Shown one piece after another: positions 35,323 to 47,834 of a stretch of DNA of 64,000 nucleotides. The stretch comes from Rutidosis leptorrhynchoides (taxonomy: Eukaryota; Streptophyta; Magnoliopsida; Asterales; Asteraceae), in assembly GCF_046630445.1 (NCBI RefSeq), contig NC_092343.1, forward strand, positions 134,471,501 to 134,535,500, written 5' to 3'. The position numbers were made by a program, and so were the translations under genes. Under the pieces are notes generated by a model that saw nothing but the letters and a program-made list of their open reading frames with translations, searched no databases and was not told the DNA's origin. How positions within the stretch are numbered: the first letter of the stretch is position 1; each line of letters opens with the position of its first letter.

Positions 35323-37275
35323 GATTATTATTGGTATTATTATTATTATTATCATTATTAATATATATCATTATTTAAAAATGGTTATTGTTATTGTTAT
35401 TATTATTATTACTATATTATCATTAAGATAATTATTAGTATTATCGTTAATAATGTTATAGTAACTATCATTATTAATATTAGTGTAATTGAAACAAATA
35501 TTTGTAACACCTAATTATTTTGATTACTATTATTATCATTATTACCAACACGATATAAAAGACGATTAAAAGCTATTAAACAAAATAATTAGGAAATAAT
35601 GGGTAAGAGTATCATGATGAAATTAAAATATTATAAGATATTGATTTAGGTAAAATTATCGTTCTTATTATTTTTATCATTACTCTTATTATTAAAATTA
35701 TCGTTAGTATTAAAACTATCATTTTAACAAAAATTATCATTTTAATAGAAATGTCATTGTTACTATAAAATATCATTATTATTATTATTATTATTTTAAA
35801 TAGAATTATTATTTTAAAGATAATATTAAAAATTATTGTAAATATTAAAGTTATCATAATTAGAATTATCGTTTTATCATAATGTCATCTTAGTAATTCT
35901 AAATATTGATATTTTTATAATAATAATTATTATTACAAAATAATACAACTTTTACTTACTATCATTATAGATATTATTTTATCAAATAAATATTTGATAC
36001 AAACATATTTTACTACGTGTAATAACTTACTTTAATAATACCTATCATATTATCTTTATAATATTAAATGAACCCTATAAATTTTATTACTTAATATATA
36101 TAAAAGTATATTTTATTATATAAATATAATATAAAATTTTATTTATTAATAAATAAATTATATTATTTACTCTAATAAATCTTTTAAAAATATTTAAAAA
36201 TATAAAACGACGATATTTAAACTATATATTAATCATGTATAGATTTTTGGAAATTATTTTGAGTCAAATTTACTTTTGTTGACTTTTGCATATTAGTCTC
36301 GAGCATTAGGATTGTGGTACACTATGACTTGACCTAATTTGTTAGACAAATATTGACCAACACATAAATATATATAATTAATTTAGGTTCGTGAATCCGA
36401 GGCCAACCTTGCACTTGTTCAATGACGTTATATGTATTTTTACTACGAAATACAGTATGGTGAGTTTCATTTACCTTTTTACCCTTTATATTTTTGGGAC
36501 TGAGAATACATGCGCTTTTATAAATGTTTGACAAAATAGACACAAGTAATTGAAACTACATTCTATGGTTGAATTATCGAAATCGAATATGCCCCTTTTT
36601 ATTAAAGTCTGGTAATTTAAGAATTAGGGAACAGACACCCTAATTAACGCGAATCCTAAAAATAGATCTATTGGGCCTAACAAACCCCATCCAAAGTACC
36701 GGATGCTTTAGTACTTCGAAATTATATCATGTCCGAAGGAGGATCCCGAAATGATAGGGGATATTCTTATATGTATCTAGTTAATGTCGGTTACCAGGTG
36801 TTCACCATATGAATGATTATTTTTTGTCTCTATGCATGGGACGTATATTTATGAGAACTGGAAATGAAATTCTTGTGGTCTATTAAAATGATGGAAATAA
36901 ATGATTATGATAAACTAATGAACTCACCAACCTTTTGGTTGACACTTTAAAGCATGTTTATTCTCAGGTGTTAAAGAAATCTTCCGCTGTGCATTTGCTC
37001 ATTTTAAAGATATTACTTGGAGTCTTTCATAGCATATTTCGAAGAACGTTGCATTCGAGTCATTGAGTTCATCAAAGATTATTATTAAATCAATTTATAG
37101 TTGGATAGTGGATATTATGAAATGGTATGCATGCCTGTCAATTTTTGATGTAAAGAAAGATTGTCTTTTAAAAACGAATGCAATGTTTGTAAAATGTATC
37201 ATATAGAGGTCAAATACCTCGCAATGTAATCAACTATTGTGAATTGTTTATAATGTATATGAACGGGTCCTTTCA
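33363..37275 (+). repeat. 5' LTR of element B (3913 bp)
   Basis: Bounded by the TSD and the PBS. It contains a CTTTAATAATTCATA-type array (34325-34435), the same as in A but inverted by orientation, and long (TTA/ATT)n tracts (about 35080-35400). It is about 30 bp longer than its partner at 42360-46242, mostly in microsatellites, with few substitutions seen. Confidence 0.9.
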
Positions 37276-37277
37276 GT

Positions 37278-37289
37278 TGGTATCAGAGC
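37278..37289 (+). other. Primer-binding site of element B
   Basis: TGGTATCAGAGC two bases after the LTR end; tRNA-Met-type PBS. The leader after it (GGTGGTCTTAGCGAACCAGG) is shared with element A. Confidence 0.88.
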
Positions 37290-37707
37290 GGTGGTCTTAG
37301 CGAACCAGGTCTGCATTAGTGTGTCTAACTGATAAGTCGTTAGGATGCATTAGTGAGTCTGGACTTTGACCGTGTCTGCATGTCAAAAGTTTTGCTTATC
37401 ATTTCTAGTCGGAAATCATCTGCTTATCATCCATAGGAAATTACCTGCTTATCATTATTAGTCTAGACACGTCTTGCTACATTAATTGCATGAGTAGTGT
37501 ATAGACAAAATTCATATCTTAGCGTATATGCTAAATCATATCTTATCGTATCTGTTACTTTAAACTTTGCCTGACATATCCCGCAAATTCCTCCGTAATC
37601 TATGAAATCTTTTGATCTCTATATATAGATATCCTATGTAAATAGAATACCACCCGATAGCCGAAAAATCTTTTTTATATCGAAAATCCTTTATCCAATC
37701 GTACGAA

Positions 37708-38106
37708 ATGGAATTTGTCATCAGTTCAAGTCACTCGCATTCCGAAATGGAATCTCACTCAAGCTCCGAAAGCAGTGTGACCGGAATGGATCAACTAATC
37801 AGACATCACCTATTCTGGATGAATTGGGGATGGGTTCGTAGCCTCCTCAATCATTGGAAACAGGAAGAAGGCGATCCTTTCCATCCACCACATTGCCCTC
37901 TTGGTGAAGAACCTGAAGCACTTACCGGCGAACCTGTTCGAGACACCATTTTCTCTCTCATTTCCAGGGTATCTCGTCACGATTATATACTACATCAAAT
38001 TCTAGATTTTATTTATCCGCTCGTTTCAACCGACAATCATCCTGGAATAATAGAAGAAGTCAACGAACTTCGCGCTCGGGTAGTGGCTTTGGAGAATATG
38101 GTGTAG
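37708..38106 (+). CDS. ORF1 of element B: coiled-coil gag-like protein, 132 aa
   Basis: Same protein as in A (48871-49308) with few differences: Ser/His/Glu-rich start, HHLFWMNWGWVRSLLNHW, GEEPEALTGEPVRDTIF, and a C-terminal heptad helix (VNELRARVVALENMV). A TAG at 38104-38106 replaces the Gln codon of the A copy, removing about 13 residues of an Ala/Pro-rich end. Immediately after, another frame stays open and His/Gln-rich (about 38115-38300, ending HRYQGVPTT and a short VLNHNF block), as in A and C. It starts about 420 bp after the PBS, the place of gag. Role in RNA packaging or particle binding is a guess from position and the coiled coil. Confidence 0.6.
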   Translation: MEFVISSSHSHSEMESHSSSESSVTGMDQLIRHHLFWMNWGWVRSLLNHWKQEEGDPFHPPHCPLGEEPEALTGEPVRDTIFSLISRVSRHDYILHQILDFIYPLVSTDNHPGIIEEVNELRARVVALENMV

Positions 38107-38659
38107 AGATTACAAACGCCAGCAGCAGCACCAGCAGCATAACCAGTACCACCATCATCAACGCCAACAGTACCATTACCACCTCCAACCACAACCGCGT
38201 TGTAAACCTCAACTTCACAATCTATCCCACGAGCATCAACGTCATACGTACCATAGATACCAAGGAGTACCAACAACAATAACTGACGAAGTATTAAATC
38301 ATAACTTCATTGGAGAAACATTCCGCGGCGATTATATAATCTCTAAAGTCTTAGAGATTATCTAATCTAGCCCTAACCATAAATCAGTTAAGCGAACCAA
38401 AATGATAGAAGGAAGAGTAGAAACCCTGATAAAAATGGTGTGTGATTAACAAGTTAAACTTGTTTTACCAACAGCATCAACAGTACCGTCAACGTCACCA
38501 GTATCGTCAGTACAGTCAACATCAGAATCAACAACACCTATAACATCACAAACTCCGTCAGTTCAAGAATCACTGTGGACATCATTACGAATCAATAACG
38601 TGTATATTGTATCAACAAGTTATGAAGAATTAACTCATTCCCTCTGAAGAAATTATATA

Positions 38660-38797
<138 letters not shown>

Positions 38798-39310
38798 AAA
38801 TAAAAAATAAATCTTTCCGTGCTAAGCTATTGTGTGTGAATCTTAACTACTCGGTTAATTCATATTACAAATATGCAATAATGTACGTCCCTCGCCCGCG
38901 ACTTAACCATCGTTAACTACAATCTCTGTCTCAATTCAACAAATTCCAATTCCTAATAAATCAAGTATATATTTGATTTTACACTTCATCATTGATGTAA
39001 CCGAAACTTTTCAGATAACATCATTCGTACTTTGCGAAGTTCACAAGAATTTAACGAAAACCAACATCATATCTCAACAAATAACGAAGTATTGATTCAT
39101 AATTTCAATATTATTGAAGAAATACTTATGTAACCTCTAAAGCCTTCAAGGAATTATTCAATTCTAGTTCCAACCGTAAATCGAATGAGTTTAATTTAGT
39201 ATTAACTCATTAAAATCTATGTTACATCTGAGGAGAATATATACATATATATTTTCATAAAGACTGTAATAAAATTCTTATGTACAAAATATTAATTGTG
39301 AAATTTTTTT

Positions 39311-39325
39311 TAACGGGTAGGTAAT
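39311..39325 (+). other. Internal copy of the polypurine-tract motif (element B)
   Basis: TTAACGGGTAGGTAA repeats the motif found before the 3' LTR (42346-42359), about 3 kb earlier. Conserved at the same internal position in A and C. Confidence 0.5.
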
Positions 39326-39767
39326 ACCCGAGAGATATATATAAATTCACAATTAATATGTTACATTCTTCGAATCAGATTAAGCAAATTATCAATTATA
39401 CTTCCTACTTTCACAATAATATACATTCTTTCATAGAAATCAAAACAATCATACTCATTCAAACCCAATTACATATTCTGCTTTTAAAATCTCAGAATTC
39501 AATTCGAGATATAACCGATACCTTCACTTTTAGATTCCTACATCTTTCAAAGCTATACTTTGACTTCAAAAGTGTGTTAGAACATCAAATGTATACAAAC
39601 GATTACAATCTGTGTTCAAACCCTTCGAAAATCTCTGAAGACACTTCAAATAATGAGCAATCGAGATGATGATCCAACCACATATTACCCACAGTTATGT
39701 ACTTAAAAAGCTCTCGAAACCAAAGTCATAATTCAACACATATCTGTGTCAGATCTTTTGGCATTTA

Positions 39768-39965
39768 TTAGCAAAAATAACCTTGCAATTCCTTTGCAAA
39801 GTAGCAAATTATATCATAGCTCCAGCAAGACAACTTCGATTTTTTCATTCGGAGTAGCCTTATCATAATTTTGATATATGTGATTACCCTTTTGTTACCG
39901 GAGAACCTTTCATATTCCACCACATTAGCAATAAACTTACCAACAACTTCACTGATCTTGGGCAT
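39768..39965 (-). pseudogene. Opposite-strand zinc-knuckle-like ORF in element B
   Basis: It reads MPKISEVVGKFIANVVEY... and ends SKLSCWSYDIICYF.KEL. The partner in A (47187-47381, plus) keeps KISEVVGKFIANVV and EKSKLTCWSCDKTVYFETEL. The end looks like a decayed CCHC knuckle (C-x2-C-x4-Y-x4-L in A). The middle is shifted between copies by indels. It may be a gag piece of another element captured in antisense. Not found in C. Confidence 0.35.
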
Positions 39966-40084
39966 TCCGAAGAATCTTTATATTTATCGAAACCTCATCA
40001 TTTACTCATCTGCCTCTTGTAACGAGAATTGCCATACGAATCATTGGGAATTAGCAATCAGTATTTTGAAATCTCACAGCATGT

Positions 40085-40450
40085 TGACGCCAACAGTTAT
40101 ACATAACGTCTATTTCCAAGGTTTACATACTTCGAATGTGAAGTTTCTGAAAAACACTCTGAACCGCGAACTAGTTCTCGAAATGCTGATGAAGCAACAA
40201 AAACTGTAAACGACCTTAGCAGTAAAAAGTTTGACGATAAAGATTAGTGTATTAACAAAGCTCAGAAATAGAGAAGTTTTGGAACTGGAAAACGGATTGA
40301 GCAAAGTATGAAGGAGGCTGTGGACAAATCACAAAGACTGAACCTGCCTTCAAAGAATCCAAATGATTCAGTGTCTGCTGAAGTCATTAACAAATACCTT
40401 GCTCCTGATACTAAACCCTTACAGACAATATTCTTCATCATTCTCTGACA
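40085..40450 (+). pseudogene. Captured poly(A)-binding-protein-like fragment in element B
   Basis: Sense-strand remnant. It has an RNP2-like HNVYFQGL, then KNTLNRELVL, DEATKTVNDLSSKKFDDKD, a stop (TAG) where PABP has Trp, then NKAQK, RIEQSMKEAVDKSQRLNLPS and KNPNDSVSAE. Plant poly(A)-binding proteins read NVYVKNL ... DDAA.AVE.LNGKKFDDKEWYVGKAQKK ... RFEQSMKEAVDK.QG.NLY.KNLDDS.. across RRM3 and the RRM3-RRM4 linker. The order and spacing match over about 110 residues. Several stops and small indels show it is not translated as PABP. No intron remains where the match is clear, which suggests capture from mRNA. Confidence 0.72.
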
Positions 40451-41132
40451 TTAGAAATTTTAAGATATCATCGTATCTTTCATTATAAATATCCTCCATA
40501 TTTCTGAAGATATTTCCATAACTATTCTTATCTGGAATCATTTATCTCTTTGCGCTATCTGTATTACATCAAAAAGGAAACTGTTTAGTTCCTATACTCT
40601 GTAAACCTTTGAGTTTAAAATATGAATGTTTTTGAAGTAGTGTTGGAAACTGAAGCATGAGTTAGTATAATATAATGACACCTAATCAACGTGATTATAT
40701 TACAGTAATTCATGCTGAGTTTCTAAATGGAACGTGATGATTCACAGATCATAACATCATCATGTGCCATGTTATACGACTCTTTTATTCTATTTAACCT
40801 CTAAAATATCAAGAAAATATTTCTTGATGATTCGGCCTTTTCCAAGGTATTCTAGTAATTTGACAAGTCAAAATCGTGCCATCACAATTTCCTTCCTAGA
40901 ACATTAACAATGTTCATTCCGAAATTTATATCTGTGAATTCTGGACCATTACAAGCGGTGCTTAATCGCAAGAAGAAGAAACGAAAGGACAAAACTCCGA
41001 AATAGAAATTGGGGCATAAATTGCAGCAAATAAAAGAGAGCATTAACTATAGATGCCAATGATTATAGAAGATAGAAACAGAGACTTTGAAATATAAGGG
41101 AAGATATAAAGCCCAACGACAAACCAAAAAAA

Positions 41133-41306
41133 TTATAAATCATATATATCGATGCATATAGCAATATAAAGACACGGGAGAACTAGAAACACTATAAACC
41201 TAAGAGTATAGTAGAAGTAAATAGATTCTTCCGGCGGTAGATGAAAAAGAAGAATGACCGATATGAAAGTTATAAGTATATCGAGAATCAGAACTGGATG
41301 GAGCAT
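41133..41306 (-). CDS. Conserved 57-aa two-helix membrane ORF, antisense in element B
   Basis: Minus-strand ORF MLHPVLILDILITFISVILL, HLPPEES, ending CIDIYDL and TAA. Length and hydrophobic pattern equal those of the A and C copies. Differences from A are mostly third-base changes. It lies about 1.05 kb from the 3' LTR, further than in A because a 613-bp solo LTR (41357-41969) has inserted between the conserved TATAAAT (42010-42004) and the start codon. The inserted LTR has its own TATATAAAG box facing the ORF and may have replaced the promoter. Function unknown. Confidence 0.6.
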   Translation of the reverse strand: MLHPVLILDILITFISVILLFHLPPEESIYFYYTLRFIVFLVLPCLYIAICIDIYDL

Positions 41307-41356
41307 ATTGATGAATACTTTAAAATATGAGTTGAGGGGGAAAGAATAGAAGGTGA

Positions 41357-41969
41357 TGAAACATGACTAGGAACTTAGAAATCAACAGATTTAACTCACA
41401 CAATGACGGAATAAGTGAATCAAACCCTCTAGTGAATAGGTTAAGCTTTTTGGGATTAATTTAGTCATACCACAACTAAATCAAGTGTGATTAGATCAAC
41501 ACCTAGAGCTATTATTCACCACCTGGGTGATTTGGGTTGAGAGAGAATCGGAGGAGCTCACCATATCTGAGTGTGTGTAACAAATGAGAGGCTTAACATA
41601 AAATGAAGAATATAAGACTTTATATACCCCTGCTGTTGACTCACCCGTACGATTCATCCATCACACATACGAGTTGGCTTCATCAGCCGTACGGGTGATC
41701 ACTCACTCGTGTCTTCTCATTTTGGTTGTAATTGTGACTTAGCTCAGCATCAACCGTGCGTATGAGCCTGTCAGCCGTACGAGTGAGGCTTCACTCGGAC
41801 GTCTGACTAATTCTAAGATAGTCAAACATCTAAATCTCATTCCTGCAGTTGCTGTAACCACATACAAACACGGATAGGATAATAACGAACGATCATGGTG
41901 GCCTGTAAACTGTTGTACCTGCAATGGACGTGGGTAGATATCCAGGGACTTGCATAAAATGCATCAACA
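41357..41969 (-). mobile_element. Solo LTR inside element B (613 bp)
   Basis: On the minus strand it starts TGTTGATGCATTTTATGC and ends GTCATGTTTCA, with a TATATAAAG promoter box (about 41625) and CT-rich leader-like sequence after it. It resembles a copia LTR. It is flanked by AGAAGGTG (41348-41355 and, overlapping the end, 41969-41976), longer than the 5 bp expected, so the exact edges are uncertain. The homologous site in A is uninterrupted. Confidence 0.6.
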
Positions 41970-42003
41970 GAAGGTGTGAGTTGTAAGAAAGCGAAGGAGG
42001 TGA

Positions 42004-42010
42004 ATTTATA
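42004..42010 (-). promoter_or_regulatory. Displaced TATA box of the antisense ORF in element B
   Basis: TATAAAT on the minus strand matches the box before the A and C ORFs. It is now about 700 bp from the ORF because of the solo LTR. Confidence 0.4.
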
Positions 42011-42345
42011 AGAAAATCTCTGACAGAACAATTAAAATGGACGATTGCATTTAAAGCGGATCCTAATTCCTTTTGTTACCGAAGAATCAAATCTTATTAC
42101 AAAGATTTTCTTCAAATCCCTTGAAATCTGGAAATCAATCATATCTACGTCAAATGATAAGATGAATCTACACTTACTCATTTCACTCTTCTATGTTAGC
42201 TTCATTCGTACTCTTCATATAAATGGATTGTTTATCCAAATTATTCGCTGATGATAAAACTCTAATTTTCAGCCTGTATGCATCATGAAAACGTACTTAT
42301 TATCATTCACGACCTTTCCACTCAAATTTCGGGACGAAATTTCTT

Positions 42346-42359
42346 TAACGGGTAGGTAC
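42346..42359 (+). other. Polypurine tract of element B
   Basis: TAACGGGTAGGTAC lies directly before the LTR start TGTGACAACCC. The preceding AAATTTCGGGACGAAATTT is a short palindrome also found by the PPT of A and C. Confidence 0.8.
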
Positions 42360-44089
42360 TGTGACAACCCAAAAATTTCCAACCAAATTTAAACTTTATC
42401 TTTATATTATTCCGACACGATAAGCAAAGTTTGTTAAGTTAAATCTCAAGAATTTTAAATTGTGTTCATACATTCATTATAACCTCGACCAAATTCCGAC
42501 AATTCACGAACCGTTATATATAAATAAATATGTATATATATGTATATATATATTATAACTTGAGAATATTAATAAAGTATTAAACGTATAATACTTTACA
42601 TGAACGTATTTGTTTCAATATGTTTATCGATGGAATTAGAAGATAATATCAAATGATTGATTTATCAGATACATTATGATATCATTACGGGTCTATGTTA
42701 TGAGGTCCACTGTGATTTAAGAAATCTATTCTTTTTGACAACATTCGGAAAATGGTAAAGTGATTTATAAGTAAGAACGTGAAGTGTAAATAACTTAGAT
42801 GTTGGATATCGACAAGTTAAGTAACTCGACATTTTTCATTAAGATGATTTCATACGTTTATTTAACCTTTGAACTTTATCCCATGCTTCACCAACAAACT
42901 GTAATTTAAAAACTTGAAACCTATTATGAATATATATGATTCTACTTTTCTAAAACATTTTATGATATATAACGATTTCCATTATTTTAACCTTTAAACA
43001 AAATGATTCTTAAAAATATATTTAGTTTTGGAAAACAAAATTATTATATTTATTTGATTTAGTTTCAAACGTACAAAAACGTTTTCAGTTTAAAAAGAAC
43101 TTTATTATTAAAACGTATATAACTTTTATAAATATCTAGAACCACTTTTGACAACTCATTACTTAACCAGTATGATAAAGATAATGATATTTATATTTTA
43201 TTTTATTAAATATATATAACGATTTAAATTAATATTATATATATTTATACGCGTATTATACGTACATAGTTTTATACTTTTACTATACTTAAACTTTACC
43301 TTTACTTTATTTTTACTTTACTTTAACTTTAATAATTCACTTTAATAATTCATACTTTAATAATTCATACTTTAATAATTTACTTTAATAATTCATACTT
43401 TAATAATTTACTTTAATAATTCATACTTTAATAATTTACTTTAATAATTTAAAAATCTATTATTTCATTATTTCATAGAAACTTGAAAATATTTTTCTCT
43501 AAACTCTAAACTCTCTCAATCGATTTACATATATATATTTACTCCGTATTATTTCAAGATATTATTAGTATACATAAAATATTACGTCAGAGTGCTGTCT
43601 GAGTGATTTCGAAATTGTTTTTCGAGTGGGATTGGATTAAGGAAATTATGGGTTATAGCTATGGAGGTGATTGGGTATGGTTCATGGGTATGCTCGTGAG
43701 GTCAATATAGTGTTTATCATCTCCGTTGCGTCTACGTACCTTTCTTGCAATATTGAATCTCAATATTGATACGTGAGTACTCATAATTTAACTTTTACAT
43801 ACTAATAGTGTATCCCTGACTAGTGCTCGAGTATATAGGATTATGCATGTTTGTACTTTTGATATTGCCTTTAGTTAGGTTATGTTGAATCCTGAATTAG
43901 TTATATATGTGACTGAGATAAGGTATAAGATATGCATGTCGTTGGAAAGCTAGTGAAAAATTAAGAACTTTTCATTTAGATATCGAATGATTTCGATGAA
44001 CGGATTTGAAGTTATAGTCCATCGAATTTTTGTATTATTATTAAAAATGATTATTATTATCGTCGTTATTATCGTCGTTCTAGTTTATC

Positions 44090-44126
<37 letters not shown>

Positions 44127-44228
44127 CTTTATCAATAAAAGGATTTATCATTAAAAAATGTTATTTTTTTTTATTATTACTATCGTTATTATCGTTAAAG
44201 TTATAATTAGTATTATTATTATTATCCA

Positions 44229-44294
<66 letters not shown>

Positions 44295-46242
44295 GGTATT
44301 ATTATTATTATTATCATTATTAATATATATATCATTATTTAAAAATGGTTATTGTTATTGTTATTATTATTATTATTACTATATTATCATTAAGATAATT
44401 ATTAGTATTATCGTTAATAATGTTATAGTAACTATCATTATTAATATTAGTGTAATTAAAACAAATATTTGTAACACCTAATTATTTTGATTACTATTAT
44501 TATCATTATTACCAACACGATATAAAAGACGATTAAAAGCTATTAAATGAAACGATTAGGAAATAATGGGTAAGAGTATCATGATGAAATTAAAATATTA
44601 TAAGATATTGATTTAGATAAAATTATCGTTCTTATTATTTTTATCATTACTATTATTATTAAAATTATCGTTAGTATTAAAACTATCGTTTTAACAAAAA
44701 TTATCATTTTAATAGAAATGTCATTGTTACTATAAAATATTATTATTATTATTATTATTATTTTAAATAGAATTATTATTTTAAAGATAATATTAAAAAT
44801 TATCGTAAATATTAAAGTTATCATAATTAGAATTATCGTTTTATCATAATGTCATCTTAGTAATTCTAAATATTGATATTTTTATAATAATAATTATTAT
44901 TACAAAATAATACAACTTTTACTTACTATCATTATAGATATTATTTTATCAAATAAATATTTGATACAAACATATTTTACTACGTGTAATAACTTACTTT
45001 AATAATACCTATCATATTATCTTTATAAAATTAAATGAACCATATAAATTTTATTACTTAATATATATAAAAGTATATTTTATTATATAAATATAATATA
45101 AAACTTTATTTATTAATAAATAAATTATATTATTTACTCTAATAAATCTTTTAAAAATATTTAAAAATATAAAACGACGATATTTAAACTATATATTAAT
45201 CATGTATAGATTTTTGGAAATTATTTTGAGTCAAATTTACTTTTGTTGACTTTTGCATATTAGTCTCGAGCATTAGGATTGTGGTACACTATGACTTGAC
45301 CTAATTTGTTAGACAAATATTGACCAACACATAAATATATATAATTAATTTAGGTTCGTGAATCCGAGGCCAACCTTGCACTTGTTCAATGACATTATAT
45401 GTATTTTTACTACGAAATACAGTATGGTGAGTTTCATTTACCTTTTTACCCTTTATATTTTTGGGACTGAGAATACATGCGCTTTTATAAATGTTTGACA
45501 AAATAGACACAAGTAATTGAAACTACATTCTATGGTTGAATTATCAAAATCGAATATGCCCCTTTTTATTAAAGTCTGGTAATCTAAGAATTAGGGAACA
45601 GACACCCTAATTGACGCGAATCCTAAAGATAGTTCTATTGGGCCTAACAAACCCCATCCAAAGTACCGGATGCTTTAGTACTTCGAAATTATATCATGTC
45701 CGAAGGAGGATCCCGGAATGATAGGGGATATTCTTATATGTATCTAGTTAATGTCGGTTACCAGGTGTTCACCATATGAATGATTATTTTTTGTCTCTAT
45801 GCATGAGACGTATATTTATGAGAACTGGAAATGAAATTCTTGTGGTCTATTAAAATGATGGAAATAAATGATTATGATAAACTAATGAACTCACCAACCT
45901 TTTGGTTGACACTTTAAAGCATGTTTATTCTCAGGTGTTAAAGAAATCTTCCGCTGTGCATTTGCTCATTTTAAAGATATTACTTGGAGTCTTTCATAGC
46001 ATATTTCGAAGAACGTTGCATTCGAGTCATTGAGTTCATCAAAGATTATTATTAAATCAATTTATAGTTGGATAGTGGATATTATGAAATGGTATGCATG
46101 CCTGTCAATTTTTGATGTAAAGAAAGATTGTCTTTTAAAAACGAATGCAATGTTTGTAAAATGTATCATATAGAGGTCAAATAACTCGCAATGTAATCAA
46201 CTATTGTGAATCGTTTATAATGTATATGAACGGGTCCTTTCA
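42360..46242 (+). repeat. 3' LTR of element B (3883 bp)
   Basis: Starts TGTGACAACCC after the PPT, ends GGGTCCTTTCA before the TSD AAATT. Near-identical to the 5' LTR outside microsatellites. Confidence 0.9.
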
Positions 46243-46679
46243 AAATTGTAATGGCACGATCTTGTCAAATTACCAGAATACCTCGGAAAAGGCCGAATCA
46301 TCAAGAAATATTTTCTTGATATTTAGAGATCAAAGAGAATACAAGAGTCGTGTAACATAGCACATGATGACGTTATGATCTGTGAATCATCATGTTCCAT
46401 TTAGAAACTCAGCATGAATTACTGTAATATAATCACGTTGATCAAGTGTCATTATATTATACTAACTCATGCTTCAGCTCCCAACACTTCTTCAAGAATA
46501 TTCCTATTTTAAACTCGCATGTTTCAGAATTTAGAAACTAAAATAGTTTCTTTTATGATATAATACAGATAGCGCGAAGAGGTAAATGATTTCAGATAAG
46601 AATAATTATAAAAATATCTTCAGAAGTATGGATGATATTTATAATGAAAGATACGATGATATCTTAGAATGTCTAATAT

Positions 46680-47065
46680 CAGAGGATGATGAAGGATATT
46701 GTCCACAGGGGTTTAGAGTCAGGAGCAATGTATTCGTTAATGACTTCAGCAAGTACTGAATCATTTGGATTCTTTGAAGGCAGGTTCAGCCTTTGTGATT
46801 TGTCCACAGCCTCCGTCATACTTTGCTCAATCCGTTTTCCAGTTCCAAATCTTCTCTTTTTCTGAGCTTTGCCAATATACTATCCTTTATCATCCAACTT
46901 TTTACTGTTAAGGCCATTTACAGTTTTTGCTGCTTCATCAGCATTTTTCAAAATTTCGAGAACTGGTTCGCAGTTTAGCGTGTTTTTTAGAAATTTCTTA
47001 TTCAAAGAATGTAAGTCTTGGAGGTAGACATTGTGTGTATATGTAATTGTTGATGTAGACATGCT
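46680..47065 (-). pseudogene. Captured poly(A)-binding-protein-like fragment in element A
   Basis: Minus-strand match with THNVYLQDL (RNP2-like), KNADEAAKTVNGLNSKKLDD, a stop at the expected Trp, then YIGKAQKK, RIEQSMTEAVDKSQRLNLPS and KNPNDSV. It is the clearest match to the YVGKAQKK...RFEQSMKEAVDK signature of plant poly(A)-binding proteins between RRM3 and RRM4. The shared stop in all three elements shows the fragment was already dead, or ended there by design, before the family spread. Confidence 0.75.
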
Positions 47066-47186
47066 ATGAGGTTTCAAAATACCAATTGCTGATTCTCAAT
47101 AATTGGTATGGCAATTCTTGTTATAAGGTACGAATGAGTATATGATAGGGTTTCGATAATTATAATGATTTTTTTTTGGAAAGTCA

Positions 47187-47381
47187 AAGATCAGTGAAGT
47201 TGTTGGTAAGTTTATTGCTAATGTGGTGAATATAAACGATTCCCCAGTAACGTTGGCGAAAGGGCAACGTATCTATCAAGGTTATAATAAGACTGTTTTG
47301 ATTGAGAAGTCGAAGTTGACTTGCTGGAGCTGTGACAAAACTGTCTATTTTGAAACGGAATTGAAAAGTTATTTTAGCTAG
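47187..47381 (+). pseudogene. Opposite-strand zinc-knuckle-like ORF in element A
   Basis: A 64-codon frame, KISEVVGKFIANVVNINDS... to CWSCDKTVYFETEL and TAG, antisense to A. Homologue at 39965-39768 in B. There is no clear ATG. The end resembles a degenerate CCHC knuckle. Coding status uncertain. Confidence 0.35.
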
Positions 47382-47818
47382 TAAATGCCAAAGGGTCTAA
47401 CAGGGATACGTGTTGAACTATGACTTGGGTTTTGAGAGTTTTTCAGGTGTATAACTGTGGATAACATGTGGTTGGATCATCATCTCGATTGTTCCATAGT
47501 TGAAGTGTCTTCAGGAATTTCGAAGGGTTTGAGCACATATTGTAATCGTTAATACATATGATGTTCTAACACAGTTTTAAAGTCAAAGTATAGCTTTGAA
47601 AGATATAGGAATCTATGAGTGATGATACTGGTTATATTTCGAATTGAATTATGCGATTTCAAAATCAGAATATGTAATTGAATTTGAATGAGTATGATTG
47701 TTTTGATTTATATGAAAGAATGGATATTGTTGTGAAAGTAGGGAGTATAGTTGATGATTGCTGAATCAGTTTCGAAAAATGTAATATATTAATTGTGAAT
47801 TTATATATCTCTCGGGTA

Positions 47819-47834
47819 TTACCTACCCGTTAAA
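47819..47834 (-). other. Internal copy of the polypurine-tract motif (element A)
   Basis: Minus strand TTTAACGGGTAGGTAA, the same motif as the PPT at 32559-32543, at the same internal position as in B and C. Confidence 0.5.

Noticed and set aside
35612..35857. 81-codon Ile-rich minus-strand ORF in the B LTR, repeated at 44579-44824
   Set aside because: Both copies are the same AT-rich LTR segment and the composition follows TTA/ATT repeats.
36334..36543. 69-codon minus-strand ORF repeated at 45301-45510
   Set aside because: It is identical because the two LTRs are near identical; no independent evidence of coding.
39358..39669. 103-codon ORF in element B
   Set aside because: The homologous DNA in A is similar but lacks the ATG and has frame-breaking changes, so it is not a conserved protein.
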